From: JBFAPK01 sp040676675
Lineage (GTDB): Bacteria; Actinomycetota; Actinomycetes; Mycobacteriales; Micromonosporaceae
Direction: 5' to 3'
Length of the DNA: 64,000 nucleotides
NCBI RefSeq assembly: GCF_040676675.1
Contig: NZ_JBFAPK010000002.1
Coordinates: 1-64,000 of the forward strand
Shown: positions 9,107-17,419 of the stretch, one piece after another
Layout: the number at the start of each line of letters is the position of its first letter
How positions within the stretch are numbered: the stretch's first letter is position 1
Made by a program: the position numbers and the translations under genes
Notes under the pieces: model-generated
Database searches by the model: none
What the model was told of the DNA's origin: nothing
Seen by the model: only the letters and a program-made list of their open reading frames with translations

Positions 9107-10456
9107 ATGACGACCTGGCGCCGTCCCCGGCCCGACCGCGCGCAGCTGCGCCGCGACCTGTACCTCGGCCTGACCGTGCTGGCCGCCGCGCTGCTCGACC
9201 TGCTGCTGCTCAACAGCGTCGGTGTTGCCCCGCTCGGCCACCCGCCCGTTGCCTGGGAGCAGGCGGCCTGGAGCACGGCGCTGGCCCTGCCGCTCTGCTG
9301 GCGCCGCCGCTTCCCCGAGGCGGTCGCGGTGGTCACCGCCGTGGTCTTCATCGGCGCGCAGTTCCGGCACAATCCCGAGACCCTGGTGGCCAGCGTGACG
9401 CTCTTCAGCGCCATCTACACCCTGGGGGCCTGGGGCCCGCACCGGCGCCGGGCCGTCGCGATCCGGATCGGCATCATCGTCGCGATGTTCGCCTGGCTCG
9501 CCACCTCGGCCACCCTCTCGCTCCGGACCCTGGCGCCGGACGCCTTCCCGGACGCGGCCGGTCCGCTGCCGCCGCTCTTCGCCACGCTGCTCACCAGCGT
9601 GCTCTTCAACGTCGCCTACTTCGTCTTTGCCTACCTGTACGGCAACAGCACCTGGCTCGCCGCCCGGCGCGCGCACGAGCTGGCGGTGCAGGCCGAGGCG
9701 CTGCGCCGCTCGCAGGAGGAGCTGGCCGCCCGCGCCGTCGTCGAGGAGCGGGTCCGGCTCGCCCGGGAGCTGCACGACGTGGTGGCCCACCACGTCTCGG
9801 TGATGGGGGTACAGGCGGCCGCGTCGCGCCGGGTGATGGACCGCGACCCGGCCAAGGCGAAGACCTCGCTCGCGGCGGTCGAGCAGACCGCCCGTACCGC
9901 CGTCGACGAGCTGCGCCGCCTGCTCGGGGTGCTGCGCGGCACCGGCCCCGACGCCCCCGCCGCCAACCACGGGCTGGCGCAGGTCGACGGCCTGCTCGAC
10001 GGTGCCCGCGAGGCCGGGCTGGCCGTCTCGTACCAGACGTACGGCGAGCCGGTCGAGCTGCCGGACTCGCTCTCGCTGGCGGTGTACCGCATCCTCCAGG
10101 AGGCGCTCACCAATACCATCAAGCACGCCCGGGCGACCAGCGTCGACGTGCGGGTCAGGTACCTGCGCAGGGAGGTCGAGTTGGACGTGACCGACGACGG
10201 GCATCCGGCGCCGGACGCCGGTACGGCGGGCGCCGGCATGGGGCTGGTCGGCATGCGCGAGCGGGTCGCCGCGCACGAGGGGGTGCTGGAGGTCGGCCCG
10301 CGCGAGCGCGGCGGCTTCCGGGTACGGGCCCGGATGCCCGTCCCCGCCCTCGCCGGAACCGTCGACGGGGCCGCCGACGGTACGGGCACCGGCCGCGCCG
10401 CACCGGACGCCCCCGGCCTCGACGGTACGGATCTCGCCGGGGTGACCGCCGGATGA
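9107..10456 (+). CDS. Sensor histidine kinase (NarL/DesK class)
   Basis: 449 residues. The N-terminal ~180 residues hold about five membrane segments with little extracytoplasmic sequence, suggesting an intramembrane sensor. A HisKA_3 dimerisation helix follows with phospho-acceptor His223 in RLARELHDVVAHH, then an HATPase domain with the N box (LTNTIKHARA), VTDDGHPAP and GMGLVGMRERV. A Gly/Ala/Asp-rich tail of about 35 residues ends the protein. It overlaps the response regulator start by four bases. The ABC exporter immediately downstream is the likely target, as in many cell-envelope or drug stress systems. Confidence 0.93.
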   Translation: MTTWRRPRPDRAQLRRDLYLGLTVLAAALLDLLLLNSVGVAPLGHPPVAWEQAAWSTALALPLCWRRRFPEAVAVVTAVVFIGAQFRHNPETLVASVTLFSAIYTLGAWGPHRRRAVAIRIGIIVAMFAWLATSATLSLRTLAPDAFPDAAGPLPPLFATLLTSVLFNVAYFVFAYLYGNSTWLAARRAHELAVQAEALRRSQEELAARAVVEERVRLARELHDVVAHHVSVMGVQAAASRRVMDRDPAKAKTSLAAVEQTARTAVDELRRLLGVLRGTGPDAPAANHGLAQVDGLLDGAREAGLAVSYQTYGEPVELPDSLSLAVYRILQEALTNTIKHARATSVDVRVRYLRREVELDVTDDGHPAPDAGTAGAGMGLVGMRERVAAHEGVLEVGPRERGGFRVRARMPVPALAGTVDGAADGTGTGRAAPDAPGLDGTDLAGVTAG

Positions 10457-11112
10457 GCGAGATCCGCATCGTCGTCGCCGACGACCAGCAGCTCGTCCGG
10501 GCGGGGTTCCGGGTCATCCTGGAGACGGAGGACGATCTCGTGGTCGTCGGGGAGGCGGCCGACGGCGCGGAGGCGGTGGAGCTGGCCGCGCGGCACCGCC
10601 CCGACGTGGTGCTGATGGACGTGGAGATGCCCCGGCTCGACGGGCTCGCCGCGACCCGCCGCATCGTCGGGGCCCCGGGCGGCGGCCCGGCGGTGCTCAT
10701 CCTCACCACCTTCGACCGGGACGACTACCTCTTCGCCGCGCTCCAGGCCGGCGCCAGCGGGTTCCTGCTCAAGAACGGCTCCCCGGAGGAGCTGATCGAC
10801 GCGGTACGGATCCTCGCCCGCGGGGACGCGCTGCTCGCGCCGCAGATCACCCGCCGGGTGATCGCCGCGTTCAGCACCCCGTCGAGCGTGCCGGGGCAAC
10901 CGGCCGCCGAGCTGACCGAACGGGAGCGCGAGGTGCTGGTGCTGCTCGCCGGCGGGCTGTCGAACCAGGAGATCGCCGCCCGGCTGGTGCTCGGCGAGGC
11001 GACCGTGAAGACGCACGTCTCCCGGGTGCTGATGAAGCTCGGGCTGCGCGACCGTACCCACGCGGTGATCTACGCGTACGAGAACGGGCTGGTCACGCCC
11101 GGTAAGGCCTGA
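10453..11112 (+). CDS. LuxR/NarL-family response regulator
   Basis: 219-residue two-domain regulator. The receiver domain has the acidic pair (Asp10/Asp11) and phospho-acceptor Asp56 in VVLMDVEMPRLDG. The C-terminal LuxR helix-turn-helix follows (ELTEREREVLVLLAGGLSNQ through TVKTHVSRVLMKLGLRDR). Its ATG overlaps the kinase stop codon (ATGA), so kinase and regulator are co-translated. It probably activates the ABC transporter pair starting 150 bp downstream. Confidence 0.95.
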   Translation: MSEIRIVVADDQQLVRAGFRVILETEDDLVVVGEAADGAEAVELAARHRPDVVLMDVEMPRLDGLAATRRIVGAPGGGPAVLILTTFDRDDYLFAALQAGASGFLLKNGSPEELIDAVRILARGDALLAPQITRRVIAAFSTPSSVPGQPAAELTEREREVLVLLAGGLSNQEIAARLVLGEATVKTHVSRVLMKLGLRDRTHAVIYAYENGLVTPGKA

Positions 11113-11264
11113 CCGGCACGCCGGGCGGCCGACGCGGCGCGGCGGGGGCCGGGGCGGAACCGGGGCGTCCGCCGCGCGGTGGAGCCACGGAATCCGCCGC
11201 GCGCCGGACTCGCCCGCCGCCGGCCTCGATTAGCGTCGGGAACTCCAGTGATCAGGGAGGTCCG

Positions 11265-12149
11265 ATGCTCAGCGTCTCGGCCGTGAACCGGGCGTTCGGC
11301 GACCGGCAGGTACTGCACGACGTGTCGTTCACCATCGCGCCGGGCCGGATGACCGGCTTCGTCGGCGTGAACGGCGCCGGCAAGACCACGACCATGCGCA
11401 TCATCCTGGGCGTGCTGGCCGCCGACTCCGGCACCGTCACCTGGCACGACCGGCCGCTGACCCGGGCCGACCGGCAGGCGTTCGGGTACATGCCGGAGGA
11501 ACGCGGCCTCTACCCCAAGATGCGGCTGCGCGAGCAGCTGGTCTACCTGGGCCGCCTGCACGGCATGAGCGCCGCCGACGCCGGACGCAGCTGCGACCTG
11601 CTGCTCGACCGGCTCGGCCTCACCGAGCGCGCCGGCGACCTGCTCGACACGCTCTCGCTCGGCAACCAGCAGCGGGCGCAGATCGCCGCCGCGCTCGTGC
11701 ACGAGCCGAGCGCGCTGGTCCTCGACGAGCCGTTCTCCGGGCTCGACCCGCTCGCCGTCGACGTGATCGTGGCGGTGTTGCGCGAGCAGGCCGCCCGGGG
11801 CGTACCGGTCCTCTTCTCCAGCCACCAGCTCGACGTGCTGGAACGGCTCTGCGACGACGTGGTGATCATCGACGGTGGGCGGATCCGCGCCGCCGGCAGC
11901 CGGGACGAACTGCGCCGGACCCACGCGGGCCACCGCGTCGAGCTGGTGGTCGAGACCGACGCCGGCTGGCTGCGCGACCTGCCCGGGGTGGAGATCGTCG
12001 ACCTGGACGGCGCGCGGGCCGTCGTCGAGCTGTCCGGCGCGGCCGACGACCAGTGGGTCCTGCGGCAGGCCCTGGACCGCGAGCCGGTACGGGTCTTCCG
12101 CCCCGTCGTACCGTCGCTGGCCGAAATCTTCCGGGAGGTCACCCGATGA
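11265..12149 (+). CDS. ABC transporter ATP-binding protein (NatA-like)
   Basis: 294 residues. It has Walker A GVNGAGKTTT (about residues 34-43), signature LSLGNQQRAQIAAA, Walker B ALVLDEPFSGLDP and the switch His in LFSSHQLD. A C-terminal ~80-residue extension is typical of ATPases that pair with ABC-2 exporters. A GGGAGG-like site precedes the ATG. It overlaps the permease gene by four bases. The complex probably exports a drug, lipid or sodium; the adjacent two-component system suggests stress-induced expression. Confidence 0.93.
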   Translation: MLSVSAVNRAFGDRQVLHDVSFTIAPGRMTGFVGVNGAGKTTTMRIILGVLAADSGTVTWHDRPLTRADRQAFGYMPEERGLYPKMRLREQLVYLGRLHGMSAADAGRSCDLLLDRLGLTERAGDLLDTLSLGNQQRAQIAAALVHEPSALVLDEPFSGLDPLAVDVIVAVLREQAARGVPVLFSSHQLDVLERLCDDVVIIDGGRIRAAGSRDELRRTHAGHRVELVVETDAGWLRDLPGVEIVDLDGARAVVELSGAADDQWVLRQALDREPVRVFRPVVPSLAEIFREVTR

Positions 12150-13261
12150 GCAGCACCCTGGCGCGTACCGCCGAGACCCGGCTCTGGCCCGCCGCCAGGC
12201 TCGTCGCCGGCCGGGAGATGCGGGTCAAGCTGCGGGACAAGACGTTCCTCTTCGGCACCGTCTTCTACCTGGTCTTCACGCTCGGCAGCATCGTCGTGCC
12301 GACGCTGCTCGGCGGCGGGCCGGATTCGGTGGCCGTCGCCACGCGGACCGACGCCGGTCGCGCCGCCGCCGACAAGCTGGTCGACACCGGGCACGAGGTC
12401 CGCCGGGTTCCCGACGACGCGGCCGCCGAGCGCCTGGTCCGCGACGGCGACGTCGACGCCGCGGTGGTCGGCGACGGCCCGGACGGGGTGAAGGTCCAGG
12501 CGATGCGGGAGGCGCCCACCGACGTGGTGGAGGCGCTCAGCGTCCAGCCCGAGGTGCAACTGCTCGACCCGGACGCGATCGACCCGGTGCTCGCCGCCCT
12601 GGTGCCGCTCGCGTTCGCCCTGATCTTCCTGCTCACCACCATCACCTTCGGCGTGCAGATCGCGCAGAGCATCACCGAGGAGAAGCAGACCCGGATCGTG
12701 GAGATCCTGGTCGCGGCGGTACCGGTCCGCGCCCTGCTGGTCGGGAAGATCCTCGCCAACTCGCTGCTCGCGCTCGGGCAGATCGTGCTCACCGCGCTCG
12801 TCGCCGTGGTGGGTACGCAGGTGGCGCACGCCACCACGCTGCTGACCCTGATCGGGCCGGCGATCGGCTGGTTCGTGCCGTTCTTCGTGGTCGGGTTCGT
12901 CATGCTCGCCGCCCTTTGGGCGGTGGCCGGGGCGCTGGTCAGCCGGATCGAGGACCTGGCGAGCAGCGCCGGACCGGTACAGCTGCTGGTGATGCTGCCG
13001 TTCTTCCTGGTCGCGTTCCTGAGCCAGAACGAGACGGCGCTGACCGTGCTGTCGTACGTGCCCTTCGCGGCGCCCACGGCGATGCCCGTACGGCTCTTCC
13101 TCGGCCAGGCCCAGCCGTGGGAGCCGGTGCTGGCGCTGGTGCTGCTGCTCGCCACCGCCGTGGCGTTCCTGCTGGTCGGGGCCCGGCTGTACGAGGGCTC
13201 GCTGCTGCGCACCAGCGGCCGGACGAAGCTGGCGGTCGCCTGGCGCCACCGCGCCCGCTGA
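12146..13261 (+). CDS. ABC-2 type permease (NatB/YhaP-like)
   Basis: 371 residues. One membrane segment near residues 33-53 is followed by an extracytoplasmic domain of about 110 residues, then five or six C-terminal membrane segments. ITEEKQTRIVEILVAAVP is the conserved cytoplasmic loop of the NatB family, which contacts the ATPase. It starts inside the ATPase stop codon (ATGA), so stoichiometric synthesis is expected. It forms an exporter with the preceding ATPase; the substrate is unknown. Confidence 0.9.
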   Translation: MSSTLARTAETRLWPAARLVAGREMRVKLRDKTFLFGTVFYLVFTLGSIVVPTLLGGGPDSVAVATRTDAGRAAADKLVDTGHEVRRVPDDAAAERLVRDGDVDAAVVGDGPDGVKVQAMREAPTDVVEALSVQPEVQLLDPDAIDPVLAALVPLAFALIFLLTTITFGVQIAQSITEEKQTRIVEILVAAVPVRALLVGKILANSLLALGQIVLTALVAVVGTQVAHATTLLTLIGPAIGWFVPFFVVGFVMLAALWAVAGALVSRIEDLASSAGPVQLLVMLPFFLVAFLSQNETALTVLSYVPFAAPTAMPVRLFLGQAQPWEPVLALVLLLATAVAFLLVGARLYEGSLLRTSGRTKLAVAWRHRAR

Positions 13262-13270
13262 CCCACCACC

Positions 13271-13305
13271 GCGTCCGCCGGCCCGGCACCCCGGCCGGCG
13301 GACGC
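13271..13305. terminator. Hairpin terminator
   Basis: A perfect 13-bp inverted repeat, GCGTCCGCCGGCC and GGCCGGCGGACGC, with a 9-nt loop. It begins 10 bp after the permease stop and lies between convergent genes, so it probably serves both. Confidence 0.75.
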
Positions 13306-13323
13306 AATGTTCGCGTGCCGGGG

Positions 13324-13656
13324 TCAGCCCCGCTCGGGTACCGCCATCTCGCCCAGCTCGGACCAGTCGTCCTGGTCCAGCGTCGTGTTCACGATCCGGG
13401 GCGTCTCGGCGAGGTGTCGGGGTAGCGTCTCCTGCGCCGTGCGGAAGTGGTCCGACCCCACGTGCGCCGCGCCCGCCTCGCCGTCGCGGAACGCCTCGAC
13501 CAGCACGTACTCGGTCGGGTCGTCGAGGCTGCGGGACCAGTCGAACCAGAGGCAGCCGGGCTCGGCGCGGGTCGCCCGGGTGAACTCACCGGCGATCTCG
13601 GGCCACTGGTCGGCGTACTCGGGCAGCACTCGGAACTTCGCGGTTATGAAGATCAT
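13324..13656 (-). CDS. ABM-domain monooxygenase-like protein
   Basis: 110 residues forming a single antibiotic-biosynthesis-monooxygenase (dimeric alpha+beta barrel) domain: MIFITAKFRVLPEYADQW, then EPGCLWFDWSRSLDDPTEYV, then VEAFRDGEAGAAHVGSDHF. These proteins include cofactor-free quinone-forming oxygenases and YgiN-like quinol enzymes. Start ATG 13656 is preferred over an in-frame GTG 12 bp upstream because a GGAGAG site precedes it. The gene stands alone, so its name does not imply antibiotic synthesis here; a housekeeping redox role is as likely. Confidence 0.8.
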   Translation of the reverse strand: MIFITAKFRVLPEYADQWPEIAGEFTRATRAEPGCLWFDWSRSLDDPTEYVLVEAFRDGEAGAAHVGSDHFRTAQETLPRHLAETPRIVNTTLDQDDWSELGEMAVPERG

Positions 13657-13881
13657 CGGGCTCTCCACAGGGTTGTTCGGACAGACCGGTGCCCGAGTCT
13701 ACGAGGTGCCACCGCCGCCCGCCGCCGGGCACGCGGTGCGCGCCCACGGACACCACGGATCCGTCGCCGGACCCCGTGGTGTCCGCCGGGCACCCGGACC
13801 GTACCTGATCTAGGCTGGCCACCGGTCCGGCCGCACAGATGGCACGACCAGCGGCGCCTCCTCACGAGAGCGGGACAGCAC

Positions 13882-14625
13882 ATGTACGACGCGATGCTGG
13901 CGGAGACGGTCACCATCACGGGTGCCGGCGGGGACGAGATCGAGGCATACCTGGCCCGTCCGCTGGGACCGGGCCCGTACGGCTCCGTGGTGGTGATCCA
14001 CCACATGCCCGGGTACGACGAGCCGACCAAGGAGATCACCCGACGGTTCGCCCGGCAGGGCTACCTGGCGATCTGCCCGAACCTGCACCACCGGGAGGCG
14101 CCCGGCGCCAGCCCCGACGACGCGGCCGCCGCCAGCCGGGCCGCCGGTGGCGTACCCGACGAGCGCCTGGTCGGCGACGTGGCCGGCGCCGCCGCGTACC
14201 TGCGCGGCCTCAGCTCGGCCAACGGCAAGGTCGGCGTCATCGGCTACTGCTCCGGCGGGCGCCAGGCCTTCCTGGCCGCCTGCTCGCTGCCCCTGGACGC
14301 CGCCGTGGACTGCTACGGCGCCTTCGTCGTCGGTACGCCCCCCGAGGGCTCCGGGTTGACGATGACCCCGCTGATCGGCATGACCGACCGGCTCTCCGCC
14401 CCGCTGCTCGGGCTCTTCGGCGCCGAGGACCAGTCCCCGTCGCCGGAGCAGACCGCCGAACTGGAGCAGGCCCTGCGGAAGTTCGGCAAGACGTACGAGT
14501 TCCACACCTACCCCGACGCCGGACACGCCTTCTTCGCCGTCAACCGGCCCAGCTACCGCCCGCAGGCCGCGAACGAGGGCTGGCAGCGGGTGTTCGACTG
14601 GTTCGGTCGGTACCTGAGCGCCTGA
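13882..14625 (+). CDS. Dienelactone hydrolase family protein
   Basis: 247-residue alpha/beta hydrolase. Nucleophile Cys123 lies in GYCSGGRQ, with the acid in FGAEDQSPS and the catalytic His in DAGHAFF, which together make the Cys-Asp-His triad of dienelactone hydrolases. It is close to the usual family length of about 240. A GAGCGGGA-like site precedes the ATG. It is followed after 11 bp by a small conserved gene, so the two are probably co-transcribed. Substrates may be lactones or other activated esters; there is no aromatic-degradation operon nearby. Confidence 0.9.
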   Translation: MYDAMLAETVTITGAGGDEIEAYLARPLGPGPYGSVVVIHHMPGYDEPTKEITRRFARQGYLAICPNLHHREAPGASPDDAAAASRAAGGVPDERLVGDVAGAAAYLRGLSSANGKVGVIGYCSGGRQAFLAACSLPLDAAVDCYGAFVVGTPPEGSGLTMTPLIGMTDRLSAPLLGLFGAEDQSPSPEQTAELEQALRKFGKTYEFHTYPDAGHAFFAVNRPSYRPQAANEGWQRVFDWFGRYLSA

Positions 14626-14636
14626 GGAGCCCGCGC

Positions 14637-14909
14637 ATGTGCACGTACATCACCGAAAAGATCGAGGTCGACGGCAGCGGCAAGGGGCCGACGGGCTGGT
14701 TCTCCGTCACCGACGCCAGCGTCTACGTCGACCACCCGCAGCACGCGCCGCACGAGCACACGGTCAACATCGACTTCCTGAACCCGGGGATCGGACCGTC
14801 CGCCCGGGTGGCGCTCGAACTGACCGAGGAGTCGGCGCTCGCCCTGATCGGGGCGATCCAGGCGGCGCTGGCCAGCGCGCCGCCCGGACTGGCCAGCGGT
14901 CGCCGCTGA
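14637..14909 (+). CDS. Conserved 90-residue hypothetical protein
   Basis: Small acidic protein beginning MCTYITEKIEVDGSGKGPTG, with VYVDHPQHAPHEHTVNIDFL in the middle. I recall similar actinobacterial proteins grouped as a domain of unknown function (DUF6295 from memory, not checked). The His-rich centre and N-terminal Cys could bind metal. GAGGAGC lies just before the ATG and 11 bp separate it from the dienelactone hydrolase gene, so they are probably one operon. Confidence 0.75.
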   Translation: MCTYITEKIEVDGSGKGPTGWFSVTDASVYVDHPQHAPHEHTVNIDFLNPGIGPSARVALELTEESALALIGAIQAALASAPPGLASGRR

Positions 14910-14951
14910 CGCCTCACGTCCGCCTCGGCCCACGCCCGCCCTCGGCGCGCC

Positions 14952-15003
14952 CTGGCCCTCTGCCTGCGGCTGGCCTTCTGCTTGCGCTGGCCCTCTGCTT
15001 GCG
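14952..15003. repeat. Three tandem 17-18 bp repeats
   Basis: Three consecutive copies of CTGGCCYTCTGCYTGCG (14952, 14970, 14987), the first with one extra base, lie in the long intergenic gap just before a hairpin element. No protein reading is supported. They may be a slippage product or a binding-site array. Confidence 0.7.
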
Positions 15004-15026
15004 CTGGTCGGTGGACGCGGTTGGGG

Positions 15027-15093
15027 GTGGGGCCCACCATGCCCGGCGAATCCCGTCACGCTTGATGTCTCCGCCGGGCACGGTGGGCCCCAC
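15027..15093 (+). repeat. Hairpin element copy 1 with conserved loop
   Basis: Perfect outer arms GTGGGGCCCACC (15027-15038) and GGTGGGCCCCAC (15082-15093), then inner arms TGCCCGGCG and CGCCGGGCA, close on an apical segment. The 25 nt at 15046-15070, containing AATCCCGTCACGCTTGATGT, are identical to the reverse complement of 17094-17118 in copy 2. The rest of this ~500-bp gap (14910-15417) contains the tandem repeats above and nothing else I can support. Confidence 0.75.
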
Positions 15094-15417
15094 CGCGTTG
15101 TCGCGGCTTGCGGTCCGCGCGGACCTCGCGGCCCCACCCCACCCGGACGCGCCGCCACGGCGGGTACGCACCCTCGCCGCCCCGCCGGCGGCACGGCGAC
15201 TGCCGTTGTCCGTGCGCCGGTCACCCGGACGGCGGAACATCGCCCGATCAGCGCTCGCCGGACCGCTACGAGTGCTCACCTGAACAGCAGAGGCGTTATC
15301 CGTCACGGGTAGCGCCCCTGGTGTTCAGGTGACGGGCGACCGGTGCACCCTCGGTGCGGCCCCGGTACGGCCGGCGCCGAAGCGACGGCGCGGTCAGCTC
15401 CTGACGGCGGTCGGCTC

Positions 15418-15768
15418 CTAGAGCCAGCGTTGGGCCGCCTCGACGCTGTCGCCGCCGCTGGTGTTGAAGGCGATCGCCGCCGTCGGGGCGTGGCGCCGGA
15501 TCAGGTTCACGATCTGCTCGAACAGCGGCAGGAGCTGCTCCGGCTTCCGGATGCCGCCCCCGACGACCACGACGTCCCAGGGGCGCGCGGCCAACGCCTC
15601 GACGACGACGGGCTCGACCGGGCCGTCGAACGCGATCAGCGTCATGGCCGCGTCGATGCCGTGCTCGCCGAAGCGGGCCAGCTCCGCGTCCAGGGCCGCG
15701 CGCAGCGCGGCCGAGTCGATCCCCGGAATCACCCGCGGATCGATACCGACAACAAGCACGGACGCCAT
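15418..15768 (-). CDS. Conserved hypothetical protein, 116 residues
   Basis: Begins MASVLVVGIDPRVIPGIDSA and contains RPWDVVVVGGGIRKPEQLLP, a Rossmann-like alternation of beta strands and helices; it ends RWL. It looks soluble and cytosolic. I do not recognise the family firmly. It is divergent from the SMP-30-like gene, with 86 bp between them for both promoters, and lies inside the pair of hairpin elements. Confidence 0.7.
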   Translation of the reverse strand: MASVLVVGIDPRVIPGIDSAALRAALDAELARFGEHGIDAAMTLIAFDGPVEPVVVEALAARPWDVVVVGGGIRKPEQLLPLFEQIVNLIRRHAPTAAIAFNTSGGDSVEAAQRWL

Positions 15769-15854
15769 CTGATCAACTTACCGAAGTTCCCGCTGTCGAT
15801 CCGTCGGGCCCTCTTGGCGGATCGATCCGGGACGATCGGTGCTTAGCATGGGGC

Positions 15855-16883
15855 ATGGCGAGACCACGGATCGAACCGGTCGCGTGGCGGCCGATGCGGG
15901 CACCCGCGCGGGCGCGACGCCGCCGGGGCGAGCGGGAGATGCCACCGGTACGGCTGATCGCGGTGCCGGGGCCGGGCCCGGAGGACGTGGCGGTGGCCCC
16001 CGACGGGCGGGTCTACACCGGGCTCGCCGACGGGCGGTTGTTCCGGGTCGCGCCCGGTGGAGCGGTGGTGGTGGCCGACACCGGCGGCCGGCCCCTCGGC
16101 ATCGAGGTGGACGGCGACGGCGAGTTGGTGGTCTGCGACGCCGAGCGGGGGCTGTTGCGGGTACACCCTGACAGCGGCCGGGTCGAGACGCTCCTGGCCG
16201 CCGGTACGCCGGTCGGCGGCGCACCCCTCCGCCTCTGCAACAACGCGGCGCTCGCGACCGACGGGACCGTCTACTTCACCGACTCCTCCCAACGATTCGC
16301 GCTGGAGCACTGGAAGGCCGACCTGATCGAGCACTCCGGTACGGGGCGACTGCTGTGCCGCCGCCCCGACGGGCGTACCGAGGTGGTGCTGACCGGCCTG
16401 CACTTCGCCAACGGGGTGGCGCTCTCCCCCGACGAGTCGTACGTGGTGGTGGCCGAGACCGGGGCGTACCGGCTGACCCGCCGGTGGCTGACCGGTACGC
16501 GGGCGGGCCGGGTGGACCGTCTGGTCGAGAACCTGCCGGGCTTCCCGGACAACCTCTCCCGCGGCGACGACGGGCTGATCTGGATCGCCATGGCCTCGCC
16601 CCGCAACGCCCTGCTGGACCTGCTCGCCCCGCGGGCGCCGGCGTTGCGGCGCGCGCTCTGGGCACTGCCGGCCCGCCTGCAGCCCGATCCGGTGGACACC
16701 GTCTGGGTGCAGGCCGTCGACGCCGAGGGTCGCCTGGTGCACGACCTCCAGAGCACCGTACCGGGCTTCTCGATGGTCACCGGCGTACGCGCACACGCCG
16801 GCACCGTCTGGCTCGGCAGCCTGACCGCCCACCACGTCGCCGCCTTCGACCTCACCCCACCGCCACCCGGCCCACAGCACTGA
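15855..16883 (+). CDS. SMP-30/strictosidine-synthase-like beta-propeller
   Basis: 342 residues. After a basic N-terminal stretch of about 30 residues come repeated propeller blades: PGPEDVAVAPDGRVYTGLAD, GRPLGIEVDGDGELVVCDAE, NNAALATDGTVYFTDSS and HFANGVALSPDESYVVVAE. The strictosidine-synthase signature region (FTDSSQRF... GTGRLL... PGFPDNLSRGDDG) is recognisable. The family includes lactonases and paraoxonase-like hydrolases using a bound metal. The start is uncertain: a basic leader precedes the first blade, and the true start could be the Met at residue 29. It is flanked by the two hairpin elements. Confidence 0.85.
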   Translation: MARPRIEPVAWRPMRAPARARRRRGEREMPPVRLIAVPGPGPEDVAVAPDGRVYTGLADGRLFRVAPGGAVVVADTGGRPLGIEVDGDGELVVCDAERGLLRVHPDSGRVETLLAAGTPVGGAPLRLCNNAALATDGTVYFTDSSQRFALEHWKADLIEHSGTGRLLCRRPDGRTEVVLTGLHFANGVALSPDESYVVVAETGAYRLTRRWLTGTRAGRVDRLVENLPGFPDNLSRGDDGLIWIAMASPRNALLDLLAPRAPALRRALWALPARLQPDPVDTVWVQAVDAEGRLVHDLQSTVPGFSMVTGVRAHAGTVWLGSLTAHHVAAFDLTPPPPGPQH

Positions 16884-17070
16884 CCGCGAACTCCCACCGC
16901 TGACCCCAGCGGGACCGACGGCTCCCCGAGCGGCAGCGCGACCGCCAAGGCGGCAACCCGTGAGCTGCCAAGCCACCCGCTGGTACGGGCGGGTCAACCG
17001 TGCGGTCCCGGCGGCGGCCGACCGGTCAGTGAACGCGACGGTGCGCGCCCGACGGACGCCGGCCCGGCGG

Positions 17071-17137
17071 GTGGGGCCCGCCGTGCCACGCGAAGACATC
17101 AAGCGTGACGGGATTCGCGGGGTACGGCGGGCCCCAC
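17071..17137 (-). repeat. Hairpin element copy 2 with conserved loop
   Basis: Perfect 14-bp outer arms GTGGGGCCCGCCGT (17071-17084) and ACGGCGGGCCCCAC (17124-17137), extended inward by a near-perfect 10-bp stem. On the minus strand 17094-17118 is identical to the 25-nt core of copy 1. The arms differ from copy 1 in sequence but remain complementary, indicating compensatory change. Copies 1 and 2 are in opposite orientation, about 2 kb apart. Confidence 0.75.
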
Positions 17138-17419
17138 CCCCACCCCACGGCCGCACCACCCCCACCCCACGGCCGAAGATCAGACATCCTCGAAGATCGA
17201 TGACCACCCCACAAAACCCCTGCTCAGCCCCCGAAACTTTCCACACCCCCACACCGAAGCCGGTTTACACATTCGAAAAGCTTCGATATCTTTCCCCTAA
17301 CTTTTGGTTCGGCGGCCAAAAGTCAACGGAGAGCCAAACTCTGGCGTCTTCGCGGTTGGCGCCCCGCGAGGATCCGCCCCCGGGCACCCGAGGCGTGCCG
17401 GGGAAACGATGGGAGATGC
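17138..17419. other. Relatively AT-rich upstream region of the ThuA fusion gene
   Basis: The gap 16884-17419 holds hairpin element 2 and then, from about 17210, a stretch clearly richer in A and T than its surroundings (for example TTTACACATTCGAAAAGC and TTTTGGTTCGGCGGCCAAAA; the latter, 17303-17322, has TTTTGG/CCAAAA dyad symmetry). It probably carries the promoter and an operator for the downstream secreted enzyme gene. No exact -10/-35 pair is assigned. Confidence 0.4.

Noticed and set aside
13324..13656. ABM monooxygenase as an antibiotic tailoring enzyme
   Set aside because: It is isolated between an exporter and a dienelactone hydrolase, 28 kb from the cluster; most ABM proteins are not in antibiotic pathways.
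14910..15417. Overlapping ORFs in the hairpin-element gap
   Set aside because: Translations are Arg/Pro/Ala-rich, lack ribosome-binding sites and run through the repeat and hairpin structures.
16884..17419. Insertion sequence at hairpin element 2
   Set aside because: No transposase frame, terminal repeats with target duplication or IS remnants could be found around either hairpin copy.
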